64,000 bases of DNA from Lachnospiraceae bacterium UBA6998 (GTDB taxonomy: Bacteria > Bacillota > Clostridia > Lachnospirales > Lachnospiraceae): the NCBI GenBank assembly GCA_002448395.1, contig DJXS01000112.1, forward strand, positions 36,196 through 100,195. Reading direction: 5' to 3'. The position numbers and the translations under genes were made by a program. Shown here one piece after another: positions 1-8,025 of this stretch. Numbering within the stretch: position 1 is the first letter of the stretch; each line of letters starts with the position of its first letter. The notes beneath the pieces were generated by a model. The model was not told the DNA's origin and made no database searches. It saw only the letters and a program-made list of their open reading frames with translations.

Positions 1-365
1 CTGAACTTCTGGGCGCTTCGTCAGCGCTGCTGCTCAATGCCCTCAAGAAGCTTGCGGGCATTGAGGACAATATCAAGCTGATCAGCCCCCAGATCATCAA
101 TCCGATCATGGAAATGAAGATCGACCACCTCGGAAGTGACAATACTTCTCTCCTTCACCTGAACGAGCTGCTGATCGCGCTCGCTATCGCGGGAGTCACA
201 GACCCCTGCGCCAAGGCTGCGATCGACCAGTTAGAGCACCTGAGGGGACTGGAAGTGCACTCCTCCGTGATCCTCTCCCAGATCGATTCGGGCGTCTTCA
301 AAAAGCTCGGCGTGAACCTCACCTGCGAGCCTCACTACGAGAGCAATAAGTTATATCATAAATAA
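1..365 (+). CDS. UPF0371 / DUF1846 family protein, C-terminal fragment
   Basis: The window opens inside this gene; an open frame runs from base 3 to the TAA at 363-365, about 120 residues, and the N-terminal part lies outside. The end (GVNLTCEP and what follows) matches my memory of the C-terminus of the roughly 500-residue UPF0371/DUF1846 family, conserved cytosolic proteins of Bacillota with solved structures but no agreed function. A clear terminator follows 9 bases later, so it closes its transcript. Family assignment is from recalled sequence only. Confidence 0.75.
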   Translation, partial: ELLGASSALLLNALKKLAGIEDNIKLISPQIINPIMEMKIDHLGSDNTSLLHLNELLIALAIAGVTDPCAKAAIDQLEHLRGLEVHSSVILSQIDSGVFKKLGVNLTCEPHYESNKLYHK

Positions 366-373
366 TCTGTTTT

Positions 374-412
374 ATGCCTCTTTCCTTTATTTGTGGAAAG
401 AGGCATCGTTTT
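374..412 (+). terminator. Rho-independent terminator after the UPF0371 gene
   Basis: A perfect 12-bp stem (atgcctctttcc at 374-385 with ggaaagaggcat at 395-406) is followed by a short T-rich stretch (409-412). Confidence 0.8.
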
Positions 413-515
413 ATGTTACGATTATTTTGAGCAAAAATGTTTGCGTGTAAGTTCAGGTAATATGGGGTGCCTGCAGGGCACGAAGACTTAAGAGTATCAG
501 GAGGTTATACATTCT

Positions 516-1463
516 ATGAAACCGTATGCATTCGGCGTCGATATCGGCGGCACAACGATCAAGATGGGATTTTTCGGCACGGACGGGAAATTCCTCGATA
601 AGTGGGAGATCACTACCCGCACAGAGAACAATGGAGAGAAGGTCCTTCCGGATATCGCCCGCTCCATTAAGAAAAAACTCAAGGATAATGAGCTGACCCT
701 TGATGACCTTGAAGGCGTCGGCATCGGAGTCCCCGGACCGGTTCTTTCCGGCGGCATCGTCGATCAGTGTGTCAACCTCGGATGGGGAGTCATTGATGTG
801 AGAAAGGAACTCTCCTCTCTGCTGGACGGCGTCTTTGTTGCAGTCGGAAACGACGCCAATGTAGCTGCTCTCGGCGAGCAGTGGAACGGCGGAGGCAAGG
901 GCTTTGACAATGTCGTAATGGTGACGCTCGGCACAGGTGTCGGCGGCGGTATTATCATTAACGGCAGGATCCTGGCAGGTTCCCACGGAGCAGCAGGTGA
1001 GATCGGCCATATGAAAGTCAGGGACAATGAGACTGCGGTCTGCGGATGCGGCAAGAAGGGCTGCCTCGAGCAGTACGGCTCTGCCACGGGCGTAGTCCGT
1101 CTGGCACATATCGCCCTGGAAGCCAATCCCGCTGCGGAGACACCTCTGCGCAATCTCGATCCCCTTACGGCCAAGGACGTTTTCGACTATGCCAAGACAG
1201 GAGATGAGTTCTCCCTGTCCGTGATCGAAACGGTAGGCAAGATGCTCGGCGAAGCGATCGCGCATATCACCTGCGTCGTAGATCCCGACGTCATCGTTAT
1301 CGGAGGCGGCGTCTCCAGAGCCGGACAGATCCTTCTTGACGTAGTGGAGAAATACTACAAACCCGCCGCGTTCCATGCGTCCCGCGATACAGATTTCAAG
1401 CTCGCTGTTCTCGGAAACGATGCAGGTATGTATGGCGCCGTGAGAATGATCCTGAACAAATAA
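516..1463 (+). CDS. glcK: ROK-family glucokinase
   Basis: Predicted cytosolic sugar kinase phosphorylating glucose to glucose 6-phosphate with ATP. The 315 residues are the usual length. The N-terminal phosphate loop DIGGTT is at residues 9-14, the catalytic aspartate is probably D113 in GNDANVAALGE, and the ROK zinc site is complete: H165 and CGCGKKGCLEQ with C176, C178 and C183. The ATG at 516 has a strong ribosome binding site (CAGGAGG near 499). It stands alone between two hairpins. ROK sequences cannot separate glucokinase from close hexokinases or N-acetylmannosamine kinases with certainty, but the similarity to Gram-positive GlcK is strong. Confidence 0.88.
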   Translation: MKPYAFGVDIGGTTIKMGFFGTDGKFLDKWEITTRTENNGEKVLPDIARSIKKKLKDNELTLDDLEGVGIGVPGPVLSGGIVDQCVNLGWGVIDVRKELSSLLDGVFVAVGNDANVAALGEQWNGGGKGFDNVVMVTLGTGVGGGIIINGRILAGSHGAAGEIGHMKVRDNETAVCGCGKKGCLEQYGSATGVVRLAHIALEANPAAETPLRNLDPLTAKDVFDYAKTGDEFSLSVIETVGKMLGEAIAHITCVVDPDVIVIGGGVSRAGQILLDVVEKYYKPAAFHASRDTDFKLAVLGNDAGMYGAVRMILNK

Positions 1464-1492
1464 ATCACTTTTTGCCGAACAAATTCTTTTTG

Positions 1493-1525
1493 GGGGGCGT
1501 TGCATTTTTCAAATGCGACGCCCCC
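1493..1525 (+). terminator. Hairpin after glcK, probable terminator
   Basis: A 15-bp stem with one G-U wobble (gggggcgt-t-gcattt with aaatgc-g-acgccccc) lies 29 bases after the glcK stop. The 3' side lacks a T-run, so termination is likely but not certain. The T-rich sequence lies on its 5' side. Confidence 0.55.
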
Positions 1526-1563
1526 TATCTGACTTAACGGTAATCCGGCTTTACTAATGTGAA

Positions 1564-1796
1564 CTCTCCATCCACTTCCGGCTTGACGCCAAATCGGATG
1601 GGCTGTAAAAAGCTTGTCAGACTCAGACTCTCCATCCATTAAGAAGTTTTCCCTGTATGGATGGAGGGTACAGCCAGAAGTGCTCAGAATGGCTCCACCA
1701 AATAAGGAGTTCTCTCTGTTTTGATGGAGGGTACAGCCAGAAGGGTCCAGACACTCCCCATCCATTAAGAAATTCTCTCTGTATGGATGTGAGGTT
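1564..1796. repeat. Tandem 63-bp hairpin repeats, three clear copies plus one degenerate
   Basis: The region between glcK and the convergent hydrolase holds a repeat of period 63 bp. Copy 1 spans about 1630-1680, copy 2 about 1693-1743 and copy 3 about 1754-1796; CCATCC near 1568 marks a decayed first copy. Copy 1 contains a perfect 10-bp inverted repeat, CTCCATCCAT (1630-1639) with ATGGATGGAG (1657-1666), followed by GGTACAGCCAGAAG, which recurs after copy 2. Copies 2 and 3 keep the arms imperfectly. No coding frame is evident. It ends at the hydrolase stop codon. Its role is unknown; see the 70-bp array at 56420. Confidence 0.8.
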
Positions 1797-1799
1797 CAT

Positions 1800-2801
1800 C
1801 TATTCCCTCAAAAACTTCTCCACTTCTTCAAAATACCGCGCCGGATCCTTATCAGCAGCCTGCGCGTGTCCGGCCCCTTCTACAATCATGATCTCTTTCT
1901 CGCAGGCAGCCGCGTCGTACAGTTCCCGGCACATGCTGACCGGGATCATCCGGTCTTCTTCCCCGTGTATAAATAAGGTGGGAACACTGCTCGCGGAGAC
2001 AGCCTTCAGAGGACTGGTTTCTTTCAGGTCGTATCCGGCGCGAAGCCGGATCATCAGCTCTGCCGAATCCACAACCGGAAAGGCGGGCAGATGGAACCAG
2101 CTTCCGATCTTCTCCTTAAACATCGAGTAAGCGTCAGTAAAAGCGCAGTCTGAAATGACCGCTTTTATATTATCAGGCACATTTTCCTGCCCGCAGTACA
2201 GAAGCGCCGTGGAAGCTCCCATAGACAGGCCGTGCAGAACGATCTCCGCCTGCGGGTCCCTTTGCAGGATCAGGCCGATCCACCCTGCAAGATCCTTACT
2301 GTCTGTAGCTCCCAGCCCAATATAGTCGCCCTCGCTCTCTCCCTGACACCGAAAGTCCGGCGCCAGGACACTGTATCCGTTCATCCAATACCAGTACGCG
2401 TACCCGTACATCATCTCCTTACTGCCTGTGTAACCATGCAGCAGTACGACCCACCGGTGCGGACCGGCAGATTTCTGCCCTGCCTCCGCCGCGTACCCGG
2501 AATCCTGCATGAGCACGCCCCTCAGCCTGTACCCGTCCTCTGACATGATTTCCACTTGTTCAATGCCTTGCTGCCTTCCCCAGACTTTCCCGACCACGGT
2601 CATCGCGGTCAGGTTCTGCTTCATCTCGGTCTCCTGCACCTGCTCCGCGTAGCTCTGTTCAGAGATCCTTTGGAAAGCATCAAGTTTTTCCATAAAAGAC
2701 GGCACCAGCACGGCGCTGACCAGAATATTGACTGCCGCCCAGTACAGGATAAACAGGACCAGCAGGATCGCTGCCAGTATCTTTTTATTAATTTTAGTCA
2801 T
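1800..2801 (-). CDS. Membrane-anchored alpha/beta hydrolase
   Basis: A serine hydrolase of 333 residues with one N-terminal membrane segment (about residues 8-33) that should hold the enzyme outside the cell. The oxyanion region is LHGYTGS (121-127), the nucleophile elbow is GLSMGAS with S193, the acid is probably D283 in HGEEDRMIP and the base is H312 in GAGHAQA. It resembles Bacillus YqkD-type and other bacterial BAAT-like esterases; the substrate is not known. It is monocistronic, with the zinc-ribbon gene upstream ending in a terminator 90 bases before its start. Confidence 0.85.
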   Translation of the reverse strand: MTKINKKILAAILLVLFILYWAAVNILVSAVLVPSFMEKLDAFQRISEQSYAEQVQETEMKQNLTAMTVVGKVWGRQQGIEQVEIMSEDGYRLRGVLMQDSGYAAEAGQKSAGPHRWVVLLHGYTGSKEMMYGYAYWYWMNGYSVLAPDFRCQGESEGDYIGLGATDSKDLAGWIGLILQRDPQAEIVLHGLSMGASTALLYCGQENVPDNIKAVISDCAFTDAYSMFKEKIGSWFHLPAFPVVDSAELMIRLRAGYDLKETSPLKAVSASSVPTLFIHGEEDRMIPVSMCRELYDAAACEKEIMIVEGAGHAQAADKDPARYFEEVEKFLRE

Positions 2802-2893
2802 CTTCTCTCTATATCCCTAAAGCGGCCGCTTTTTCTCCATTATGAATTAAAAGATCGTACGGCCGACATCATCGATCAATATCTCCCATTATA

Positions 2894-2925
2894 CAAAAAA
2901 AGAGACTGCCGATTCGACAGTCTCT
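2894..2925 (-). terminator. Rho-independent terminator of the zinc-ribbon gene
   Basis: Read on the minus strand, an 8-bp stem (agagactg / cagtctct) is followed by seven T. It lies 24 bases past the stop of the gene at 2950-3978. Confidence 0.85.
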
Positions 2926-2949
2926 TCCGATTTCACACTATTTTAACAT

Positions 2950-3978
2950 CTATTTGAGTTCTACGATCTCGCCGCCCTTTACTGTGGCCTTTATGTCGGA
3001 CCCCGTTTTCACCTGCTGCCACAGATCATATTTGATCCTGTACTGCTTGTCTCCCGAGAGGATCCAGTACTTCTCAGTCCGGCCGCTCTCCCGCTCCGTA
3101 TCCGGCAGACTGAGTTCGGCATAATAGGGTTCCGTATCAGTTCCCGATGTGACTTCATCCCGGTCGTACAGCCATTTCATTATACTGTAGTAATATTTCT
3201 TGGCAAATACCGGAATGTCCACATAGACCGGTTCTTCGTAGGTCTCCGTATGGTACTCCGTCCTGTAGCGCGGCACCTGGTGCTCGATCTCCTCGTAGTA
3301 GCCGTTCCCCAGGTCTCTGTACTCGATCTCCGTGTCATAACCGTCCAGGACCTGCTCGGAGACTTCCCTCGTCCGGGTCTCATAGTGATCCAGAACGTGA
3401 TTGTAGGTGTAGACCTCGTCGCGGCTTGTGACATCCCAGGCTCCGTCCGGAAGATTCCAGCTGCTGTCCTTCACCTCCTGGTAGCGCTCGATGGAAATAG
3501 ACCTCTCCCAGGACTTGGCATCCACATACAGTCCCTTGGTCTTGGGCATCATCAGGTAGATCAACAGTCCGGCCGCGATGATCAGCGCGATAAACAGCGG
3601 AAGCCTGCTCCTGCCCGCTCCTGCCTTGGAGATATTGGCGCCTTCAGCTTCACGCCTGGCTTCCTCACGCTTCTCCTCACGCTCTCTGTCCTTCTCCTTG
3701 CTCTCGAAGTAGTTGGCTTCACTCTCTGCCCTTGCGGCGCCGCAGGCGGTGCAGAATTTGCTGTCGTCAGGATTAAGCGTGTTGCAGTACGGACACAGCC
3801 AGTCCGGATTCTTATTGATCTTGTCCGGATCCTTCACATACTCTTTAGGTCCGGCCATATAAAAGGTAATATCCTTGCCGCGGGGTTTACCGCATTTGGG
3901 GCAGATCTTGACCTCTCCGGAGATCCTGTCCGCGCCGCAGTAATCGCAGTCCCAGCAGCCGACCACTATTTTTCCCAT
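2950..3978 (-). CDS. Double zinc-ribbon protein with one membrane segment
   Basis: Function not recognised. The N-terminal 85 residues carry two zinc ribbons: CWDCDYC with CPKCGKPRG, then CPYCNTLN with CTACGAARA. Next come a highly charged E/K/R segment (likely helical), one membrane span (FIALIIAAGLLIYLMM) and about 190 outside residues rich in Tyr and Glu with no recognised domain. I chose the ATG at 3978 (MGKIVVG, 342 residues) because TGAGG stands six bases before it; the upstream in-frame ATG at 3999 has no good site. It is transcribed alone. The arrangement (intracellular zinc ribbons, extracellular acidic domain) suggests a sensor or envelope factor, which is inference only. Confidence 0.75.
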   Translation of the reverse strand: MGKIVVGCWDCDYCGADRISGEVKICPKCGKPRGKDITFYMAGPKEYVKDPDKINKNPDWLCPYCNTLNPDDSKFCTACGAARAESEANYFESKEKDREREEKREEARREAEGANISKAGAGRSRLPLFIALIIAAGLLIYLMMPKTKGLYVDAKSWERSISIERYQEVKDSSWNLPDGAWDVTSRDEVYTYNHVLDHYETRTREVSEQVLDGYDTEIEYRDLGNGYYEEIEHQVPRYRTEYHTETYEEPVYVDIPVFAKKYYYSIMKWLYDRDEVTSGTDTEPYYAELSLPDTERESGRTEKYWILSGDKQYRIKYDLWQQVKTGSDIKATVKGGEIVELK

Positions 3979-4109
3979 ATCTATCCTCAATACTGTCATA
4001 CAGGACCCGCCCGCGGAATACCGCGCTGCGCGTCAAGGCCACTGCTACGTCTACATTTTATCATCATTCCATAAAAGGCGCTATAGTACTCATTAACTAC
4101 ACTATTTTT

Positions 4110-4138
4110 CTTCCTGAACTTGACTTAACCGTTATAAT
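4110..4138 (+). promoter_or_regulatory. Probable promoter of the glycine riboswitch transcript
   Basis: A perfect TATAAT at 4133-4138 lies about 50 bases before the aptamers. No good -35 box is seen at the right spacing (TTCCTG at 4111-4116 is the nearest candidate; TTGACT at 4120 is too close). Confidence 0.4.
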
Positions 4139-4187
4139 TTGCTAACCTCGTTCTTGCAGCAATTTTATACTTCTACGTTGAAATTCT

Positions 4188-4405
4188 TAGGAGAAAGAAA
4201 TGCGCCTGCATCCGCGGCAAAACAGCGGAGGCCGGGCCGTTTTGCCGAAGGAGCAGCACTCTCAGGTGCCCGCGAAGGCGGGCGGCGACTAAGAATGGAT
4301 GTAGCTCTGGAGAATCTCGTGATCGAGTACCGAAGGTGCAAGGCTGAGCCGCCGCTGCGGCGCAAGCTGAATCTCTCAGGTCAAAGGACAGGGTGCATGG
4401 CCGGC
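4188..4405 (+). ncRNA. Tandem glycine riboswitch (two aptamers)
   Basis: Two aptamer cores are seen in a row. The first carries GCCGAAGGAGCA (near 4242) and CTCTCAGGTGCC (near 4259). The second carries CTCTGGAGAATC (near 4305), ACCGAAGGTGCAAGGC (near 4329) and TCTCAGGTCAAAGGACAGGG (4374-4393). These are the conserved blocks of the glycine (gcvT-type) riboswitch, in the cooperative tandem form. The terminator at 4438 completes an expression platform upstream of an AGCS amino acid:sodium symporter, a common target of this riboswitch in Bacillota. Glycine binding is expected to set expression of the transporter. Aptamer boundaries are approximate. Confidence 0.93.
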
Positions 4406-4437
4406 TAACAGCCGCGTTATTTACTTGTGCGCAGTGA

Positions 4438-4469
4438 GACCGCCGGAGCGATTCCGGCGGTCTTTTTTT
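4438..4469 (+). terminator. Expression-platform terminator of the glycine riboswitch
   Basis: A perfect 9-bp stem (gaccgccgg / ccggcggtc) is followed by seven T (4463-4469), between the second aptamer and the symporter start. It is the likely switch point of the riboswitch. Confidence 0.9.
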
Positions 4470-4530
4470 CCTCCGGTCCGTAGAATACAGCTGAGCAGAA
4501 ACTACTTGCAAAAACGGAGGAAATAAAGAA

Positions 4531-5916
4531 ATGTTATTGCAGCTTGTGCAGACTATCAACGCTTATCTTTCAGATTATGTGCTGGTCATTTTATTGATCG
4601 TGGTCGGTCTCTGGTACACAGTCAAAACAAGATTTGTCCAAATATGCTTTTTCCCGGAAGGAATAAAAAGTGTGTTTGGAAACATCTCGCTCAACGGCAA
4701 AAAGCATGAGAGCGGAATGAGTTCGTTCCAGGCTCTGGCCACCGCCATCGCGGCCCAGGTCGGGACCGGCAATATCGTCGGCGCTTCCGGCGCTATTTTG
4801 ACCGGCGGTCCGGGCGCGATCTTCTGGATGTGGGTCATTGCGTTCTTCGGAATGGCGACTATATATGCGGAAGCCGTCCTCGCGCAAAAGACAAGGATCA
4901 AACACAAAGACGGCAGCATCCTGGGCGGACCTGTTTACTACATCACCACAGCATTTAAAGGATCTTTCGGCAGGTTCCTCGCCGGTTTCTTCGCCGTCGC
5001 GATCATCCTCGCTTTGGGATTCTTCGGCTGTATGGTGCAGTCCAACTCCATCGGTTCCACCTTCCAGACGGCCTTCGGCGTTCCGTCCTGGATCGTCGGC
5101 ATCGTCCTGGTCGTGATCTGCGCGGTCATCTTCATCGGCGGAATGAACCGCCTGGCTTCCGTAACAGAGAAGATCGTCCCGGTCATGGCAGTCATCTTCA
5201 TCATCGGCGGTATCGTAGTTCTCATCGCCCGCATCACTTACATTCCGGCGACCTTCGCTATGATCTTCAGGTATGCCTTCACGCCCCAGGCTATCATCGG
5301 CGGAAGCTTTGGCATGGCTTTGAAGACAGCCGTTTCCCAGGGGGCCAAACGCGGGCTCTTCTCCAACGAAGCCGGCATGGGTTCCACTCCGCACGCTCAC
5401 GCGCAGGCCAATGTGAAAAGCCCTCACGAGCAGGGCGTCGTCGCTATGGTCGGCGTCTTCATCGATACTTTTATTGTCCTGACGCTGAACGCGCTGGTCA
5501 TCATCTCCACGCTATACACAGCCGACGGCGTACTTGCTAACGGTTACTCCCAGAGCAGCGTCAACGCGGCGGGCGAAGCGATCGTAAAATCCAACCTGGC
5601 GCAGACCGCCTTCAGTACGGTATTCGGCCAGGGCTTCGGAAGCGCCTTCGTCGCGATCTGCCTGTTCTTCTTTGCCTTCTCCACTGTCCTTAGCTGGAAC
5701 ATGTTCGGCAAGATCAACGTCATCTACCTCTTCGGACAGAAGGCTGTCCGCGTCTATGAAGTCATCGCGCTGGTATTCATCTTCCTCGGAACGCTCGCCT
5801 CCAACGACCTTGTATGGGAGCTCTCCGACATGTTCAACCAGCTGATGGTCATTCCCAACGCCATCGCGCTCCTCGCTCTTACCGGCATGGTCGTCGCGAG
5901 CATAAAGGAAAAATAA
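4531..5916 (+). CDS. AGCS-family sodium:alanine/glycine symporter
   Basis: A secondary transporter of 461 residues with about eleven hydrophobic segments, expected to bring alanine or glycine in with sodium. Family signatures are clear: GTGNIVGASGAI with GGPGAIFWMW near residues 77-100, and GLFSNEAGMGSTPHAHA near 274-290. The ATG follows a good GGAGG (4516). It lies directly behind the tandem glycine riboswitch and is closed by its own terminator, so it is a single-gene glycine-controlled unit. Glycine as the principal substrate is inferred from the riboswitch. Confidence 0.93.
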   Translation: MLLQLVQTINAYLSDYVLVILLIVVGLWYTVKTRFVQICFFPEGIKSVFGNISLNGKKHESGMSSFQALATAIAAQVGTGNIVGASGAILTGGPGAIFWMWVIAFFGMATIYAEAVLAQKTRIKHKDGSILGGPVYYITTAFKGSFGRFLAGFFAVAIILALGFFGCMVQSNSIGSTFQTAFGVPSWIVGIVLVVICAVIFIGGMNRLASVTEKIVPVMAVIFIIGGIVVLIARITYIPATFAMIFRYAFTPQAIIGGSFGMALKTAVSQGAKRGLFSNEAGMGSTPHAHAQANVKSPHEQGVVAMVGVFIDTFIVLTLNALVIISTLYTADGVLANGYSQSSVNAAGEAIVKSNLAQTAFSTVFGQGFGSAFVAICLFFFAFSTVLSWNMFGKINVIYLFGQKAVRVYEVIALVFIFLGTLASNDLVWELSDMFNQLMVIPNAIALLALTGMVVASIKEK

Positions 5917-5940
5917 GGCTCTGAATCAGCAGCCGCGGCA

Positions 5941-5971
5941 GAGACACTCCTTCACAGGGGTGTCTCTTTTT
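5941..5971 (+). terminator. Rho-independent terminator after the AGCS symporter
   Basis: The stem gagacactcc / ggggtgtctc (one wobble, loop of six) is followed by a T-run, 24 bases past the stop codon. Confidence 0.88.
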
Positions 5972-6124
5972 GTGTTTAAATGCTAAATTTCATCAATTTT
6001 TAGAGAAATTTAATGATTTTATCCTTTTTCTATGGAAAAAAAAAAGATTCTCTGTTATCATACGTCCGTAAAAATCACATTAATGCGGGACCCGATCGTC
6101 CCAAATAGAAAGGGGAAAAACTCT

Positions 6125-7483
6125 ATGGAACAGTTTTTCAAACTGAAGGAGCACGGCACTGATGTCAAAACAGAGCTGGCAGCAGGTCTTACTACCTTCA
6201 TGACAATGGCTTACATCCTGGCTGTAAATCCCAGCATCCTGAGCGCATCCGGCATGGACGCAGGTGCGATCTTTACAGCGACGGCACTGGCTTCTGCAAT
6301 TGCCTCTTTCCTGATGGCATTTCTTGCAAACCTTCCGTTCGTGCTCTCCGCAGGTATGGGTCTTAACGCTTACTTCGCTTACACCGTAGTCCTGGGAATG
6401 GGTTATTCCTGGCAGATGGCTCTGACAGCTGTCTTCGTGGAAGGTCTGATCTTCGTCGTCCTCTCCCTTACCAACGTCAGAGAAGCGATCTTCAACGCGA
6501 TCCCTGCAACCCTCAAGATCGCCGTATCCGTCGGTATCGGCCTCTTCATCACATTCATCGGTTTGCAGAACGCGCACATCGTCGTGGACAGCGCTACGCT
6601 GGTTTCCGTATTTTCCTTTAAGGGATCTATCGCGAACGGCACTTTCAATTCCGAAGGCATCACTGTTCTTCTGGCTATCCTCGGCATCCTGATCACTGCG
6701 ATCCTGATGCTGCGCAACGTCAAGGGCGCGATCCTGCTCGGCATCATCGCCACATGGGTACTCGGCATCATCTGCCAGCTCATCGGCCTCTATGTTCCGA
6801 ATCCCGAAGCAGGCTTCTACAGCGTTATTCCTTCCGGAATCATCTCCATGCCCGCTTCCGTTGCTCCCACACTCTTCAAACTGGACTTCTCCAGCATCCT
6901 GAGCGTGGACTTCATCGTTGTTATGTTCGCGTTCCTGTTCGTCGACATGTTCGATACACTTGGAACCCTGATCGGCTGCGCATCCAAGGCTAACCTCCTC
7001 GACGAAGAGGGCAAGCTTCCCGGCATCAAGGGCGCTCTCCTTTCCGACGCTGTCGGAACAATGTGCGGTGCCTGCCTCGGAACTTCCACCATCACTACTT
7101 TCGTTGAGTCCGCATCCGGTATCGCAGAAGGCGGACGCACCGGTCTGACCGCGATCGCATCCGGCGCGCTCTTCCTGCTGGCTCTGTTCTTCTCTCCTCT
7201 GTTTCTGACGATTCCTTCCTTCGCCACTGCTCCCGCACTGGTAATGGTCGGTTTCCTCATGATGCAGCAGGTCAGCAAGATCGAGTGGGATAACATCCTG
7301 GAAGCAATCCCCGCTTTCATCTGCATCTTCGCGATGGCGTTCATGTACTCCATCTCCGAGGGTATCTGCTTCGGCATCATCTCCTACACTGTTCTCAATG
7401 TAGCATCCGGCAAGGCTAAGCAGGTCACTCCTCTGATGTATGTTCTGACGGTTGTATTTATTCTCAAGTACATCCTGATCTGA
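6125..7483 (+). CDS. NCS2-family purine permease (AzgA/PbuG type)
   Basis: A proton-coupled nucleobase permease of 452 residues, expected to import hypoxanthine, guanine or adenine. It has the start typical of COG2252 members (MEQFFKLKEHGTDVKTELAA), the AGMGLNAYFAY motif near residue 80, and FLFVDMFDTLGTLIG plus GTSTITTFVESASGI in the second half. The frame is open from 6032, but the ATG at 6125 preceded by AAAGGGG is the conserved start. The 150-base leader shows no purine aptamer. purA and purB, 17-20 kb away, serve the same pathway. Confidence 0.92.
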   Translation: MEQFFKLKEHGTDVKTELAAGLTTFMTMAYILAVNPSILSASGMDAGAIFTATALASAIASFLMAFLANLPFVLSAGMGLNAYFAYTVVLGMGYSWQMALTAVFVEGLIFVVLSLTNVREAIFNAIPATLKIAVSVGIGLFITFIGLQNAHIVVDSATLVSVFSFKGSIANGTFNSEGITVLLAILGILITAILMLRNVKGAILLGIIATWVLGIICQLIGLYVPNPEAGFYSVIPSGIISMPASVAPTLFKLDFSSILSVDFIVVMFAFLFVDMFDTLGTLIGCASKANLLDEEGKLPGIKGALLSDAVGTMCGACLGTSTITTFVESASGIAEGGRTGLTAIASGALFLLALFFSPLFLTIPSFATAPALVMVGFLMMQQVSKIEWDNILEAIPAFICIFAMAFMYSISEGICFGIISYTVLNVASGKAKQVTPLMYVLTVVFILKYILI

Positions 7484-7497
7484 TCAAAACACAGACA

Positions 7498-7536
7498 ACA
7501 AAAAAGAAGGCACCAACTGCGGTGCCTTCTTTTTTA
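7498..7536. terminator. Bidirectional terminator between convergent genes
   Basis: Stem gaaggcacc / ggtgccttc with A-run before and T-run after, so it can stop transcription of the permease (+) and of the PPOX gene (-). Confidence 0.9.
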
Positions 7537-7557
7537 TTTGCAATTATAACCTTATCT

Positions 7558-7959
7558 TCAGAACTCCACTGTCTCCGGCGCAGCGGTGAAGGAACTGAAC
7601 GTCGCCTTGGCGTCCTTGAAATAGAGGACCTCCGTATTGTTGTCTTCGGGATCATACATGGCGCGAAGCTCAGGATAAGCCTCCAGCATTGATTTCTTGG
7701 GCTCTACGCGGTTGTCATCGACAAGCTCGCCTGCAACGCGGAGCCATACGCCGTCTTTGAAAGCGCAGATCTCAGCTTTGGGATTAGCCGCCAGCTGTTT
7801 GGCCACGCCCTTTCCTCTGCCGGTCTGGATATAGAGTTTTCCCTCGAAAATGTGGATCGTTCCAAAGGGACGTACCCGGGGCTGGTCACCGTCCACTGTC
7901 GCCAGGTAGTAGGTCCCGGCCTCTTTGAGAAAAGTACAAACTCTTTCCATTGCTGTCAT
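7558..7959 (-). CDS. Pyridoxamine 5'-phosphate oxidase-like flavoprotein
   Basis: A small cytosolic protein of 133 residues with the split-barrel FMN-binding fold of the PPOX class. Family marks are YYLATVDGDQPRVRPFG (residues 17-33), LYIQTGRGKGVAKQL and ICAFKDGVWLRVAG. Such proteins reduce or bind flavin or F420 cofactors; many in Clostridia are annotated without a known substrate, and a role in vitamin B6 synthesis should not be assumed. The ATG at 7959 sits eight bases behind AAAGGAGG. Monocistronic, sharing a bidirectional terminator with the permease. Confidence 0.85.
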   Translation of the reverse strand: MTAMERVCTFLKEAGTYYLATVDGDQPRVRPFGTIHIFEGKLYIQTGRGKGVAKQLAANPKAEICAFKDGVWLRVAGELVDDNRVEPKKSMLEAYPELRAMYDPEDNNTEVLYFKDAKATFSSFTAAPETVEF

Positions 7960-8025
7960 CGTAATTACCTCCTTTAAATTTAAACTATATTTTCACCGGA
8001 ATGGAATCACCATACCGGGAACATA

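Noticed and set aside
5972..6124. Possible purine riboswitch upstream of the NCS2 permease
   Set aside because: No conserved purine aptamer core (TATA ... TTTCTACC) is present; only a short GGGAC/GTCCC hairpin near the start.
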